Shown: positions 43,644 to 53,234, numbered from the stretch's first letter. The stretch: DNA of 64,000 nt from Flavobacterium endoglycinae (GCF_017352115.1 NZ_CP071448.1:3247001-3311000); one strand, 5' to 3'. Notes: generated by a model from the letters alone, not told the origin. Program-made: numbers and translations.

Positions 43644-45263
43644 TTGATCAAGTCTATTTCGGTAAATACCACTTCAGGAAAACAAAACTGTATTTTTGAT
43701 CCGAATCAGAAATATAAAATAAATATAGATTTCAGTACTATCGATTTACTGAAATTAAATGCTTTTGACATTGAAATTACATTCTCATCGCCTGTTTCTC
43801 AGTTTCGTAACCACGATTACACATGGAACAATTGCAATGAAGACAGAATCGCAAATGAATATTGTCCTAAAATTATAAAACTTCAAAACGGACAATTGGT
43901 TCAAGCCAATATTAATCTGGGAATTTGGGAAGTAAATAAAAAAAATACAAACGTTTTACTGTGGCGTTTCAATCCCGAATTTTCAAAACCTATCGCTACT
44001 TATCTGGAGGACAATAATGAAAAACATATTTTACAAGCTGTAAAAAGATTTGTTTTTCCTGAAAATCCTGCGTTGTTATTTCCAGCTAGCGAAGCATTTG
44101 AATTTAGTAAATCTAAAATTCCTTTTACAGCCGTTGCTTGTTTTACAGATCATTGTGATTTTGATACACTCGAAAATTTAATACTGCAAAGAGAATTCTT
44201 TAAAGAAAATGACGTAAAAACCACAAAAGGTTTTTTCTTGAATCATTTTTCTAAAAGAAATGACAACGCTTCATTTGAAAATGATAAAGAAGAATTATTA
44301 AAATGGGATAACGACGGACACGAGTTGTTTTATCATTCGCTTTCGCAGTCTATAAAAGATTACCAGCAAAGTTTCGTAGATTTTAAAAACTTTGTGCCTC
44401 CTCTAGAAAACATAAAAGTTTGGATTGATCATGGATTTCAGCCGTATAATTTTTCACTTATAAAAAATAACATTTTAAGCGAAGATGATTACGCTAATAT
44501 ATTGAAAGAAAAACACATAAATACTTTGTGGAATTACATCGATTCAGGAACTTCAACACAAGGAGTGATCAATCAATTTAATAGTAGTCATTTTACTTTG
44601 TCAAGTTTCTTAAAAGGAAATAAGAATTTGAAATTTGTAAAAAGACTACAGTTAATGATAAAAAATATCATTTTCCACTATTATAATGATGAAAACTTAA
44701 TTCTAAAATACAAAGACACGGCAGGAAATTTTAAAAAATTGGTTTACCAAAAGAAGATAAAATCACTGATTCCGCTTACTAAGAATTCTTTCCATCTCAG
44801 TTTGTCCATTCTATCCGTATTTTTATTTTGGAAGAAAGCAAAAAACAAACCTTATAAATTGGCCAAATATTCTCCTGTTTTATTTAAACACAGAATCGCC
44901 GAAAAAGAATTTTATGTTTTTCAAACATTAGAAATGCTTGATTTCCAGAAATCTTTGTCTAAGGATAATCTCAATACTTTGATAAATGAAAAAGGAGTTT
45001 TTATTGCGCATACTTATTTTTCAGTTCCTTTGGAATACCATAAAGGTAAATTGTTCAGTACTCCTGATACAATTGATCAAAAAGTATCGGAAAATTTTAG
45101 ATATTTGGGAACGAAAATTAAAAACAAAGAAATCTGGAATCCAACTCTTACCGAGCTGATTGAATATTGGTCTGGTTTTGAAAAAATAGTGTTAGACATA
45201 CAATCAAACGGAAATTTATTTTTAAAAACAGATACAAACCTAAAAATGCGACAGGTAACCTAA
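43644..45263 (+). CDS. Polysaccharide deacetylase-like protein, divergent (TTG start)
   Basis: 539 residues, with no signal peptide seen. From about residue 160 it resembles the NodB/polysaccharide-deacetylase fold: FTAVACFTDHCDFDT, where Asp169 and Asp172 could match the catalytic/metal Asp pair, then GHELFYHSLSQS, where His231 fits the first metal His of the HxxxH motif but Gln235 takes the place of the second. VWIDHGFQPYNF follows near residue 253. The N-terminal 150 residues look beta-rich and may bind carbohydrate. The active site is incomplete as read, so activity is uncertain. TTG is the most upstream start that fits. The GT4/GT2 neighbours imply a role in the glycan. Confidence 0.55.
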   Translation: MIKSISVNTTSGKQNCIFDPNQKYKINIDFSTIDLLKLNAFDIEITFSSPVSQFRNHDYTWNNCNEDRIANEYCPKIIKLQNGQLVQANINLGIWEVNKKNTNVLLWRFNPEFSKPIATYLEDNNEKHILQAVKRFVFPENPALLFPASEAFEFSKSKIPFTAVACFTDHCDFDTLENLILQREFFKENDVKTTKGFFLNHFSKRNDNASFENDKEELLKWDNDGHELFYHSLSQSIKDYQQSFVDFKNFVPPLENIKVWIDHGFQPYNFSLIKNNILSEDDYANILKEKHINTLWNYIDSGTSTQGVINQFNSSHFTLSSFLKGNKNLKFVKRLQLMIKNIIFHYYNDENLILKYKDTAGNFKKLVYQKKIKSLIPLTKNSFHLSLSILSVFLFWKKAKNKPYKLAKYSPVLFKHRIAEKEFYVFQTLEMLDFQKSLSKDNLNTLINEKGVFIAHTYFSVPLEYHKGKLFSTPDTIDQKVSENFRYLGTKIKNKEIWNPTLTELIEYWSGFEKIVLDIQSNGNLFLKTDTNLKMRQVT

Positions 45264-45269
45264 AAATAA

Positions 45270-46139
45270 ATGAATCATAAAATAAAAACAATATTATTCA
45301 AAACATTAGCTTCACTGCCTAATAAAATAGATGATTATTGTTATCATAAAATTCAAAGCTTTTTCGATAAATCAACTCTTGAAAACCGATTAAAAAGTGT
45401 TGAATCAACCTATTTTAGATTATCTAAGGTTTTACAGGATTTGCGTATTGACCTGAATAATAAAACTATTTTTGAACTTGGTTCAGGATGGTTTCCTGCA
45501 ATGCCGTATTTTTTTAAGTACAAATTACAGGCAGGAAAAGTAATTACGATTGATATAAATGAACATTTTAAAAAAGCAACCGTTTTAGAGCTGAATGATT
45601 GTTTTTCCAAAATCTACCATTCTGAAATAGTTTCTGATCCTCAAAATAAATACAGTCTTCCTAAAGGAATTGAATATCTGCCAAAATACAATGTTGTAGA
45701 AAAAGATTTTCCAGACGTTGATTTTGTTTTTTCGCGTTATGTATTGTCACACATGAATGAAAATGATGTTGACGATTTACATAGAAGAATGAAATCTCAA
45801 TTAAAAAAAGGAACACATATCATTCACTTTATTTCTCCTAGTGATCTCAGACAACATAGCGACAGTAATTTATCTCTTCAGGATTTCTTACAGTACAGTA
45901 AAGAAGAATGGAATAAAATCCATACCAAATACGATTATCATAATCGTTTGAGATTGTCGCAGTTTTTAGAAATCTTTAAAAAATACGATTACGAAGTTTT
46001 GTATTTAGATTACGAAAGCCTTCAGCCGGGAACTAAAAAATACGATATGTTCAAAGAAGTTAAATTGCATGAGGATTATAGCAAATACTCAGATGAAGAA
46101 TTAACTGCTGGGAATATTTTAGTTGTTTTAAAATTATAA
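45270..46139 (+). CDS. SAM-dependent methyltransferase-like protein
   Basis: 289 residues. A Rossmann-type motif I, FELGSGWFPAMPYFF, is near residue 67, followed by VITIDINEHFKKAT near residue 91 for the acidic ribose-binding residue, and DVDFVFSRYVLSHMNENDV near residue 150 for the post-motif segment. THIIHFISPSDLRQH near residue 185 completes the class I core. It lies 6 bases after the deacetylase-like gene. Probably methylates a sugar or lipid-linked intermediate; the target is unknown. It is not of the FkbM type, so the operon has two separate methyltransferase classes. Confidence 0.75.
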   Translation: MNHKIKTILFKTLASLPNKIDDYCYHKIQSFFDKSTLENRLKSVESTYFRLSKVLQDLRIDLNNKTIFELGSGWFPAMPYFFKYKLQAGKVITIDINEHFKKATVLELNDCFSKIYHSEIVSDPQNKYSLPKGIEYLPKYNVVEKDFPDVDFVFSRYVLSHMNENDVDDLHRRMKSQLKKGTHIIHFISPSDLRQHSDSNLSLQDFLQYSKEEWNKIHTKYDYHNRLRLSQFLEIFKKYDYEVLYLDYESLQPGTKKYDMFKEVKLHEDYSKYSDEELTAGNILVVLKL

Positions 46140-46143
46140 TGCG

Positions 46144-47172
46144 ATGAGTACTTTACGTTTTTCATTAATCATTTGTACTTATATGCGTCCTGAACCTTTG
46201 ATAAAATTATTAAAATCGGTTCAGGACCAAACTTTATATCCCCACGAAATTTTAATTATCGACGGTTCTACAAATAACGATACAGAACTTGTATTGCAAG
46301 AAAATAGTTTTGAAAACCTTCATTATTTTCGTGTAGACGACAAAGACAGAGGATTAACGAGACAACGTAATTTTGGAATTTCCAAAGTAAACTCTCAATC
46401 AGATATTGTTTGTTTTTTAGATGATGATGTAATTCTAGAACCCGATTATTTCAAAAATCTATTACATACTTATGAGGTTTTTCCGGAAGCATTAGGAGTA
46501 GGAGGCTACATTAATAACGAAGTAAAATGGGAAAAAATCGGAAATAATTATATCCCGTTAAACAAAGATTTTTGTCATGACGGTTGGAAACGTACTGACG
46601 GAAGCCGATTCGTATTACGAAAAAAACTAAATCTAGACAGCAATTGTCCGCCGGGATTTTCACCTACTTTTTCACATGGAAGAAGCATTGGCTTTTTACC
46701 TCCAAGTAATAAAACATATCAGGTCGAACAATTAATGGGAGGCGTTTCTTCTTTTAAAAAATCTGTTTTTGACACACTTTCATTTTCAACTTATTTTGAA
46801 GGTTACGGCCTCTATGAAGATGCCGATTTTACTTTAAGAGTAGCAAAAAAAGGAAAACTATATGTAAATACAGCGGCAAGACTGGCACATTTTCATGCAC
46901 CTTCTGGAAGACCAAACCAATATTCATATGGAAAAATGGTAGTAAGAAACGGTTGGTATGTATGGAGAGTGAAGAAACCAAAACCAAGTTTTCAGGATCA
47001 TCTAAAATGGAACTGCATTACTATTTTGCTGACTTTTATCCGCTTTACAAATGCCATAAAAGGAAGTAATAAAAAAGCAGCCTTTACAGAAGCGTTAGGA
47101 AGAACCGTTGGCTGGTGGAGTTTGATCTTTAATAAACCTGTTATATCATCTAAAGATAAGACAAATGTTTAG
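46144..47172 (+). CDS. Glycosyltransferase family 2
   Basis: 342 residues. LRFSLIICTYMRPEPLIKLL, ILIIDGSTNNDTELVLQE, RGLTRQRNFGISKVNS and DIVCFLDDDVILEPDYF give the donor-binding half. GVSSFKKSVFDTLSF and YGLYEDADFTLRVAKKGKLY give the acceptor-side motifs near residues 199 and 222. It starts 4 bases after the methyltransferase. This subgroup (with a long loop between the two halves) is frequent in flavobacterial glycan loci. Substrate unknown. Confidence 0.88.
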   Translation: MSTLRFSLIICTYMRPEPLIKLLKSVQDQTLYPHEILIIDGSTNNDTELVLQENSFENLHYFRVDDKDRGLTRQRNFGISKVNSQSDIVCFLDDDVILEPDYFKNLLHTYEVFPEALGVGGYINNEVKWEKIGNNYIPLNKDFCHDGWKRTDGSRFVLRKKLNLDSNCPPGFSPTFSHGRSIGFLPPSNKTYQVEQLMGGVSSFKKSVFDTLSFSTYFEGYGLYEDADFTLRVAKKGKLYVNTAARLAHFHAPSGRPNQYSYGKMVVRNGWYVWRVKKPKPSFQDHLKWNCITILLTFIRFTNAIKGSNKKAAFTEALGRTVGWWSLIFNKPVISSKDKTNV

Positions 47173-47205
47173 GAACGATTTAAAAGTAAATTTAAGAAAG
47201 TAATT

Positions 47206-48210
47206 ATGACAATAGAATTATCAACCTGGACACATCATTTAACCCAGCTTATATATTCGTATTTCTATTTTTGTAAAGAACAAAAAATAGAAGTTAAAAT
47301 AATTCAGAATGAAACCGTTCAGCATAATGGAGTAATCTTACATGTAAACGGCAAAACGGCTTTTTTTGATTATTCTGATGATCCCGGATTTATAGATTCG
47401 GCTGAATTGTATGATTATTATTTTAAAAGATCACTTCGAGAAGAAGACTACACAAAAAATATACATCCTTTAAATTTTAATATTCCAATGGCCTATAAAA
47501 GTCATTTGTTAGTACTGAATTTAAAATCCGATCTTCTGTTTCATAAAAAAAGCAGAACAGAAGTAATAAGAGCATTCGACAGACTTTCTTTATTTACCAA
47601 CTCCTCGCATGCCGTTTTAGATGTAAAACGATATCCTAAAAAAGTACAAGATTTTGGTGGCAATATAATATTTCATACCAGATTATGGAATCCTGATAAT
47701 CATAATGATGCAGATGAAAAAGAACGCAGAAGAAATCAAAATGATTTTAGAATTAATGCCTGCCGGATCTTAAAAAAAACATATAAAAATGCTTCTGTAG
47801 GTTTATTTGCGGATAAACTAGCTGATGAATTGGCACCAGATTTAATATTAGATTCAAAGCATTCTAATAAAAATAATTACTTCAATATGCTGAGTAATTA
47901 TAATATCTGCATAGCAGATGACGGACTTAAAGATACTCCAGGCTGGAAAATTGGGGAATATTTATTATTTGGAAAAGCAGTAGTCTCAACTCCGCTTAAC
48001 ATCGCTGTAGATCATTTTAAAGAGCATATACATTACGAAAGACTAAGCAGCAGAAATGCTTATCTAGAATTGCCTGAAAAAATTGATTATCTTTTAGAAG
48101 ATAAAAAATACCTTGAAATGGGCGAAAATAATTTAATCTGGAGCGGAGAATATCTGCACCCTAAAAATTATTTCAAAAGAATTTTATCTATTGTTGAAAA
48201 TAATAGTTAG
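47206..48210 (+). CDS. Hypothetical protein, possible GT-B glycosyltransferase
   Basis: 334 residues, soluble. I do not recognise the family. The end of the protein, with NICIADDGLKDTPGWKIGEY near residue 229 followed by LLFGKAVVSTPLN, resembles the donor-loop region of CgeB-type transferases, where a Gly-rich segment and a Gly-Lys pair line the nucleotide site. The N-terminal half shows strand/helix alternation (MTIELSTWTHHLTQLIYSYF). It is surrounded by glycosyltransferases and 2 bases upstream of a GT4 gene, so a glycan-assembly role is likely. An exact reaction cannot be given. Confidence 0.5.
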   Translation: MTIELSTWTHHLTQLIYSYFYFCKEQKIEVKIIQNETVQHNGVILHVNGKTAFFDYSDDPGFIDSAELYDYYFKRSLREEDYTKNIHPLNFNIPMAYKSHLLVLNLKSDLLFHKKSRTEVIRAFDRLSLFTNSSHAVLDVKRYPKKVQDFGGNIIFHTRLWNPDNHNDADEKERRRNQNDFRINACRILKKTYKNASVGLFADKLADELAPDLILDSKHSNKNNYFNMLSNYNICIADDGLKDTPGWKIGEYLLFGKAVVSTPLNIAVDHFKEHIHYERLSSRNAYLELPEKIDYLLEDKKYLEMGENNLIWSGEYLHPKNYFKRILSIVENNS

Positions 48211-48212
48211 CC

Positions 48213-49337
48213 TTGAAATCGATCAAATTCGCCATAATAACCCATGTTGCTCATGTTCATGATAAAAATGAATATTTAGCGTATGCGCCTTATGTTCAGG
48301 AAATGAATATTTGGTTTAAATATGTCGATGAAGTAATTATCGTGGCGCCATTAAAAATCGAATTAACCGAAATAGATATTCCTTATAAACACAGTAAAAT
48401 TGATTTTAGAAACGTACCGGATTTTAATCTGACGACTTTCGGTAATATTCTGAGTTCCGTTTTTAAATTGCCGTCGATCATCTGGAAAATATTTCGTGCC
48501 ATGCAAAATGCCGATCATATTCATTTGCGTTGTCCTGGAAATATGGGGTTAATTGGGTGTTTTGTTCAAATTTTCTTTCCCCGAAAAACCAAAACAGCAA
48601 AATATGCCGGCAATTGGGATCCGAAAAGTGCACAGCCTTGGACGTACAAACTGCAGAAATATATTTTGAACAATACTTTTTTGACCAGAAATATGCAGGT
48701 TTTAGTATATGGTGAATGGAATGGAAATTCAGCTAATATTAAACCTTTTTTTACCGCTACTTATTCAAGTTCAGAGAAAGAAAATATTCAAAAAGATTCT
48801 CTTGACTCTGGTGTGAAATTTATTTTTGTGGGAAGTTTAGTTTCAGGTAAAAACCCGATGTACGCTGTAAAATTAATTCAAAAACTTTTAGAAGAAGGAA
48901 ACAATGTTAGTTTGAATTTGTACGGAGAAGGTTCTGAAAGAAATTCTCTTGAAAATTACATTCAAACTAATAAACTTGAAAATCATATTGTTTTAAAAGG
49001 AAACAACAATAAAGAAATCCTGAAAGAAGCCTATAAAAAAAGCCAGTTTGTAATTTTGCCATCTAAAAGCGAAGGCTGGCCAAAAGCAATAGCAGAAGGT
49101 ATGTTTTGGGGATCTGTCCCATTAGCCACAAAAGTATCCTGCGTTCCTTTTATGCTTGATTATGGAAAAAGAGGAATTTTATTAGAAATGGATCTTGAAA
49201 AAGATTTTCAAACCATTCAAGGTTTGTTATCCAATGAAGACGATTTTTCTGCAAAAAGCAATGCAGCATTAAACTGGTCGCAAAAATACACAACAGATAT
49301 TTTTGAAGCCGAAATAAAAAACTTGCTGTCAAAATGA
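48213..49337 (+). CDS. Glycosyltransferase family 4 (TTG start)
   Basis: 374 residues. KSIKFAIITHVAHVHDKNEY at the N-terminus, HIHLRCPGNMGLIG near residue 106, KFIFVGSLVSGKNPMYAVKL near residue 205 and ILPSKSEGWPKAIAEGMFWG near residue 288, the donor motif. The TTG is used because no in-frame ATG precedes the conserved first strand; it lies 2 bases after the previous stop. It overlaps the next gene by 4 bases. Donor unknown. Confidence 0.87.
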   Translation: MKSIKFAIITHVAHVHDKNEYLAYAPYVQEMNIWFKYVDEVIIVAPLKIELTEIDIPYKHSKIDFRNVPDFNLTTFGNILSSVFKLPSIIWKIFRAMQNADHIHLRCPGNMGLIGCFVQIFFPRKTKTAKYAGNWDPKSAQPWTYKLQKYILNNTFLTRNMQVLVYGEWNGNSANIKPFFTATYSSSEKENIQKDSLDSGVKFIFVGSLVSGKNPMYAVKLIQKLLEEGNNVSLNLYGEGSERNSLENYIQTNKLENHIVLKGNNNKEILKEAYKKSQFVILPSKSEGWPKAIAEGMFWGSVPLATKVSCVPFMLDYGKRGILLEMDLEKDFQTIQGLLSNEDDFSAKSNAALNWSQKYTTDIFEAEIKNLLSK

Positions 49338-50437
49338 GAATAGTTCAGATAATAGATTCACTTGAAGCGGGCGGAGCCGAAAAAATGGCGGTTAATTACG
49401 CCAATGCACTTGCTAATACAATTGAGTTTTCGGGTCTTGTGACAACAAGAAAAGAGGGACTTCTTTTATCTCAGCTTAATAAAAATGTTTCCTATTTGTT
49501 TTTAAATAAAAAAGGGAAAATAGATCTTTCGGCTGTTTTTAGATTGCGTAAATATTTAAAAGAGAATAAAGTAAATGTTATTCATGCCCACAGTTCTTCT
49601 TTTTTTACAGCGGTTTTAGTAAAACTGACACTGCTGAAAATTAAAATAATCTGGCATGACCATTACGGAATCAGTCAAGATTTAAAACAAAGAAAAAGTA
49701 CAAGTTTAAAAATCAGTTCTTTGTTTTTCAGCGGTATAATATCTGTAAACGATGCATTAAAAAACTGGGCAGTTTCTTATTTGTGGAGTTCTAATGTTGT
49801 TTACTTTCCCAATTTTATAAGTGATTTTAATGATTCGGAAGAAGAAATAAAGTTAAATGGCATTGACGGAAAAAGAATTGTGTGTGTCGCCAATTTACGT
49901 CCACAGAAAAACCACAAATTGCTGATTGAAACAGCATCTATAATTAGAGATAAATTTCCCGATTGGAGTTTTCATTTATTTGGAAAAGATTTTAAAGATT
50001 CTTATTCAGCACAATTATTTCAAAAAATAGAAAAACTGAAACTTCAGGATTCTATTTTCTTTTATGGAAGTATCAATAATGTTGGACAAGTTTTAAAACA
50101 ATGTGATATTGCTGTGCTTCCGTCATTATCAGAAGGACTTCCGTTAGCTGTTTTAGAATATGGGTTATATAAACTTCCGGTTGTGGCAACCCATGTAGGC
50201 GAAATAAAGAAAGTCATCACTTCTCATCATCACGGAATAATTACAGAGTCAGATAATCTTTCCGAATTCAGCAGTGCTGTTGAAAGATTAATTACTCATG
50301 TTGATGAAAGACAGGCAAAAGGAGTGAATCTCCATAAATTTGTTGAATTAAATTACAGCGAGCAATCTATTATACAAGAATATGTTTTATGGATAAAATC
50401 TTTGCCTAATTTTGCCGACAATAATTCTCATAAATGA
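49334..50437 (+). CDS. Glycosyltransferase family 4
   Basis: 367 residues. RIVQIIDSLEAGGAEKMAVN is the classical GT4 start with a Gly-Gly-Ala-Glu loop. IHAHSSSFFTAVLVKLT near residue 85, VCVANLRPQKNHKLLIETA near residue 184, and VLPSLSEGLPLAVLEYGLYK near residue 265 with the EX7E donor motif complete the family picture. It overlaps both neighbours by 4 bases, so the three genes are translationally coupled. Substrate unknown. Confidence 0.9.
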   Translation: MRIVQIIDSLEAGGAEKMAVNYANALANTIEFSGLVTTRKEGLLLSQLNKNVSYLFLNKKGKIDLSAVFRLRKYLKENKVNVIHAHSSSFFTAVLVKLTLLKIKIIWHDHYGISQDLKQRKSTSLKISSLFFSGIISVNDALKNWAVSYLWSSNVVYFPNFISDFNDSEEEIKLNGIDGKRIVCVANLRPQKNHKLLIETASIIRDKFPDWSFHLFGKDFKDSYSAQLFQKIEKLKLQDSIFFYGSINNVGQVLKQCDIAVLPSLSEGLPLAVLEYGLYKLPVVATHVGEIKKVITSHHHGIITESDNLSEFSSAVERLITHVDERQAKGVNLHKFVELNYSEQSIIQEYVLWIKSLPNFADNNSHK

Positions 50438-51777
50438 AGAACGCCAAAATCTCGTATAATTTTCTAATAATTTTTCATGCATTAATTGCCTTGGCAGTTT
50501 TTGTATTGCCATTGCTATCTAAATTATATGCGCTGTTAATTGTTGTGGTGGGTTTTTATGTGGTTTACAAAACCAGAAATAAAAACAATGAAGTTTTAAT
50601 AGTAGCAGCTTATTTAGTGGGAGTTGAGGTTTTTCTTCGAATGACAGGCGGAAATTTGAATAATGAATATGTCAAATTTATGGCTATCTTTTTTATGCTT
50701 GTCGGTATGGTGTACAGCAACTTTTCGAGTAATATTTTCATTTACATTGTTTTTTTGATTTTACTTATACCGGGAGTTTTAATGGCAATTGGCCAAGCAG
50801 ATTTTGTTATAGATTTAAAAAAAGTATTAGTGTTTAATTTATCAGGTCCCGTCTGCCTTGCTTTTTGCTCTATTTATACTTTTAATCGGAGAATCTCATT
50901 TTCGCAGCTTCAGAATATCTTTTTAGCAATGGGACTTCCTGTTATTACGACTACTGTATATTTATTTTTATATACGCCAAGTGTAAAAGATGTAGTTACT
51001 GGAACACAATCTAATTTTGAAACATCTGGAGGATTTGGACCTAATCAGGTTTCGACCATTTTAGGATTAGGAATGTTTATATTTTTTACACAGCTTATTT
51101 TGTTTTCCAAAAACAAAATTGAAATGCTGATAAACGGCGGTTTATTTGTATTTATGAGTTATAGAGGTGTTGTAACATTTTCACGAGGCGGGATTTTAAC
51201 GGCTATTGTTATGATTCTTTGCCTGCTGGTTATATTGTATCGCTTGTCTAATACAAAAGGGAAAGTCAAATTTAGTTATGTTTTTATTTTAACAGGTTTG
51301 ATGGTTGTCGGGATATGGACTTATTCGTCTATGCAGACAAACGGACTTATTGAAAAACGTTATGCTAATAAAGACGCGTTAGGTAGAGACAAAAAAGACC
51401 GACTAGGGGGAAGGGAGGAAATTATGGATGCAGAAATAAAATTGTTTCTAGAAGAACCTGTTATGGGAGTAGGTGCAGGTTTAAGTAAATACCGAAGAAT
51501 AAAACTTTTAGGAGAAGAAGTAGCTTCGCACAATGAAATAACCAGAATGCTAAGTGAACATGGAATTTTTGGTCTTTTTGGTCTACTTATACTATTTATA
51601 ACTCCTTTAATTTTATACATTAATAACCGACAGCATTTGTATTTCTTGTCCTGTTTTGCTTTTTGGCTGTTAACGATAAACCATGCCGCCATGCGAACGG
51701 CTGCGCCAGCCTTTGTTTATGCATTATGTCTGTTGTCTGTTCAAATGAAAAATCCCGAAAAAGAGCCAAACCAATAG
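50434..51777 (+). CDS. O-antigen ligase/polymerase family protein (Wzy/WaaL-like)
   Basis: 447-residue polytopic membrane protein with about eleven hydrophobic segments. The long periplasmic loop between residues about 286 and 370 has GREEIMDAEIKLFLEEPVMG and VGAGLSKYRR, followed by SHNEITRMLSEHGIFGL, a layout typical of the O-antigen ligase family (PF04932-type) with the His-Asn-Glu segment. It could polymerise repeat units or attach the glycan to lipid A-core or protein. It is the second Wzy/ligase-like protein in the window (the first is at position 1) and belongs to the operon that also encodes the ABC exporter. Which role it plays cannot be told. Confidence 0.85.
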   Translation: MKNAKISYNFLIIFHALIALAVFVLPLLSKLYALLIVVVGFYVVYKTRNKNNEVLIVAAYLVGVEVFLRMTGGNLNNEYVKFMAIFFMLVGMVYSNFSSNIFIYIVFLILLIPGVLMAIGQADFVIDLKKVLVFNLSGPVCLAFCSIYTFNRRISFSQLQNIFLAMGLPVITTTVYLFLYTPSVKDVVTGTQSNFETSGGFGPNQVSTILGLGMFIFFTQLILFSKNKIEMLINGGLFVFMSYRGVVTFSRGGILTAIVMILCLLVILYRLSNTKGKVKFSYVFILTGLMVVGIWTYSSMQTNGLIEKRYANKDALGRDKKDRLGGREEIMDAEIKLFLEEPVMGVGAGLSKYRRIKLLGEEVASHNEITRMLSEHGIFGLFGLLILFITPLILYINNRQHLYFLSCFAFWLLTINHAAMRTAAPAFVYALCLLSVQMKNPEKEPNQ

Positions 51778-51798
51778 ATTAATTTCTGTTTTTTATAA

Positions 51799-51806
51799 TA
51801 TTTTTG
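51799..51806 (+). promoter_or_regulatory. Possible -7 promoter element before the initiating transferase
   Basis: TATTTTTG matches TAnnTTTG and lies 33 bases before the ATG at 51839. No TTG is seen at the right upstream distance, so only half of the promoter is present. The 61-base gap after the Wzy-like gene leaves room for a separate promoter. Confidence 0.3.
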
Positions 51807-51838
51807 CTTCTAGTTAAGCCCATTAAATCTAAAAATAT

Positions 51839-53233
51839 ATGCGTTCAAAAAATAAAATGCATTTCGAAATCTCAGAACGAAAAGTATTGCTTGTTGCTTT
51901 TGATGTTTTCTTTGTGCTGTTGGCATTGTATTTTTTGAATATACTTTTCGAGTACCAATATTTCGCCTTTAACAACGATACAATTTACAGGCCTTTTATA
52001 TTTGTGGGGTATTTTTGCATTTTTGCTACAATTTTCGAAATGTACAATTTACAGGTGGCTAGTAATCAGCTGCAAATTCTTAAAAGTGTTATCCTTGCTG
52101 TCTCAACTACGATACTTATATACCTTCTTACACCTGTTTTATCACCAGAACTTCCTAAACAGCGTTTGACCATTTTAATATTTTATCTGACGATATCGGG
52201 AATAATATTATTATGGCGTTTTTTTTATGCTTTCTTTCTGGCTTCGCATCGTTTTTTTCAAAATGTGATTTTAATCTGCGATAAAGATCAAGTAGAAGAA
52301 TTAGTACTTGGACTTGAAAATGTCGATCCCAATTACAAAATAATAGGTTTTGTTAATTCCGATTCAAATTCTGAAGTAGACGCAGGATTTCATTACGTAA
52401 AAGAAATCAAAAAAGAAGATTTAGAGAATTACGTATTTGAAAATAATGTAGCCGAAATTGTAATTGCTTCCAAAAAAACAGATGGTATTACTGCCGATCT
52501 ATATCAGCAATTATTACATCTATTAGAATCAGGAAATGTAATTCGTGAATATACTCAGGTTTACGAAAGCAAAACACAACGTATTCCAGTTCAATACATC
52601 GCAAGAGATTTTTATCGTTTTTTCCCCTTCAGCCGAAGCAACAATAATAAACTGTATTTGTTTTTAATACGTTTTATAGAATTGGTTTTTTCTTTCACGG
52701 GACTTTTAATCTGTATTTTGTTTATTCCGTTTATTTTTCTGGGAAATCTTTTAGGAAATAGAGGAAGTTTGTTTTATACACAGGATCGTGTTGGGCAGAA
52801 TGGTGTAATTTTCAAGATTTATAAATTCAGAACCATGATTAAAGCTTCGGAAACGAACGGGGCTGTTTTTGCTACTTCAGATGACCGGCGCATTACACCA
52901 TTTGGAAAATTTATGCGTAAATCAAGAATAGACGAACTACCTCAGTTTTTTAATGTTTTAAAAGGCGATATGGCCGTAATTGGACCAAGACCCGAAAGAC
53001 CATTTTTTGTGGAAGAAATCGCTAGAATAATGCCTTTTTATGAAACGCGTCATGTAATAAAACCAGGACTTACCGGTTGGGCACAAGTTAATTATTCATA
53101 CGGAGAATCGATTGAAGAAAGTTTGATAAAACTCCAATACGATCTTTACTACATCAAACACCGAAGTGTTTTTCTCGACTTAAGCATTACTTTTAAAACG
53201 ATTACTACCGTTTTATTTTACAGAGGACAATAA
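51839..53233 (+). CDS. Polyprenyl glycosylphosphotransferase (WcaJ/WbaP type)
   Basis: 464-residue membrane enzyme that would start glycan synthesis by moving a hexose- or HexNAc-1-phosphate to undecaprenyl phosphate. The N-terminal part has four hydrophobic segments (from about residue 12 to 125) and a Rossmann-like CoA-binding-type domain around residue 140-240. The re-entrant helix and catalytic domain follow: LFYTQDRVGQNGVIFKIYKF, TMIKASETNG, RKSRIDELPQFFNVLKGDM, VIGPRPERP and KPGLTGWAQVNYSYG. It is the last gene of the + strand cluster and meets the DUF4105 gene with one base between stop codons. Its class differs from the WecA-like initiator at 12292. Confidence 0.93.
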   Translation: MRSKNKMHFEISERKVLLVAFDVFFVLLALYFLNILFEYQYFAFNNDTIYRPFIFVGYFCIFATIFEMYNLQVASNQLQILKSVILAVSTTILIYLLTPVLSPELPKQRLTILIFYLTISGIILLWRFFYAFFLASHRFFQNVILICDKDQVEELVLGLENVDPNYKIIGFVNSDSNSEVDAGFHYVKEIKKEDLENYVFENNVAEIVIASKKTDGITADLYQQLLHLLESGNVIREYTQVYESKTQRIPVQYIARDFYRFFPFSRSNNNKLYLFLIRFIELVFSFTGLLICILFIPFIFLGNLLGNRGSLFYTQDRVGQNGVIFKIYKFRTMIKASETNGAVFATSDDRRITPFGKFMRKSRIDELPQFFNVLKGDMAVIGPRPERPFFVEEIARIMPFYETRHVIKPGLTGWAQVNYSYGESIEESLIKLQYDLYYIKHRSVFLDLSITFKTITTVLFYRGQ

Positions 53234-53234
53234 A

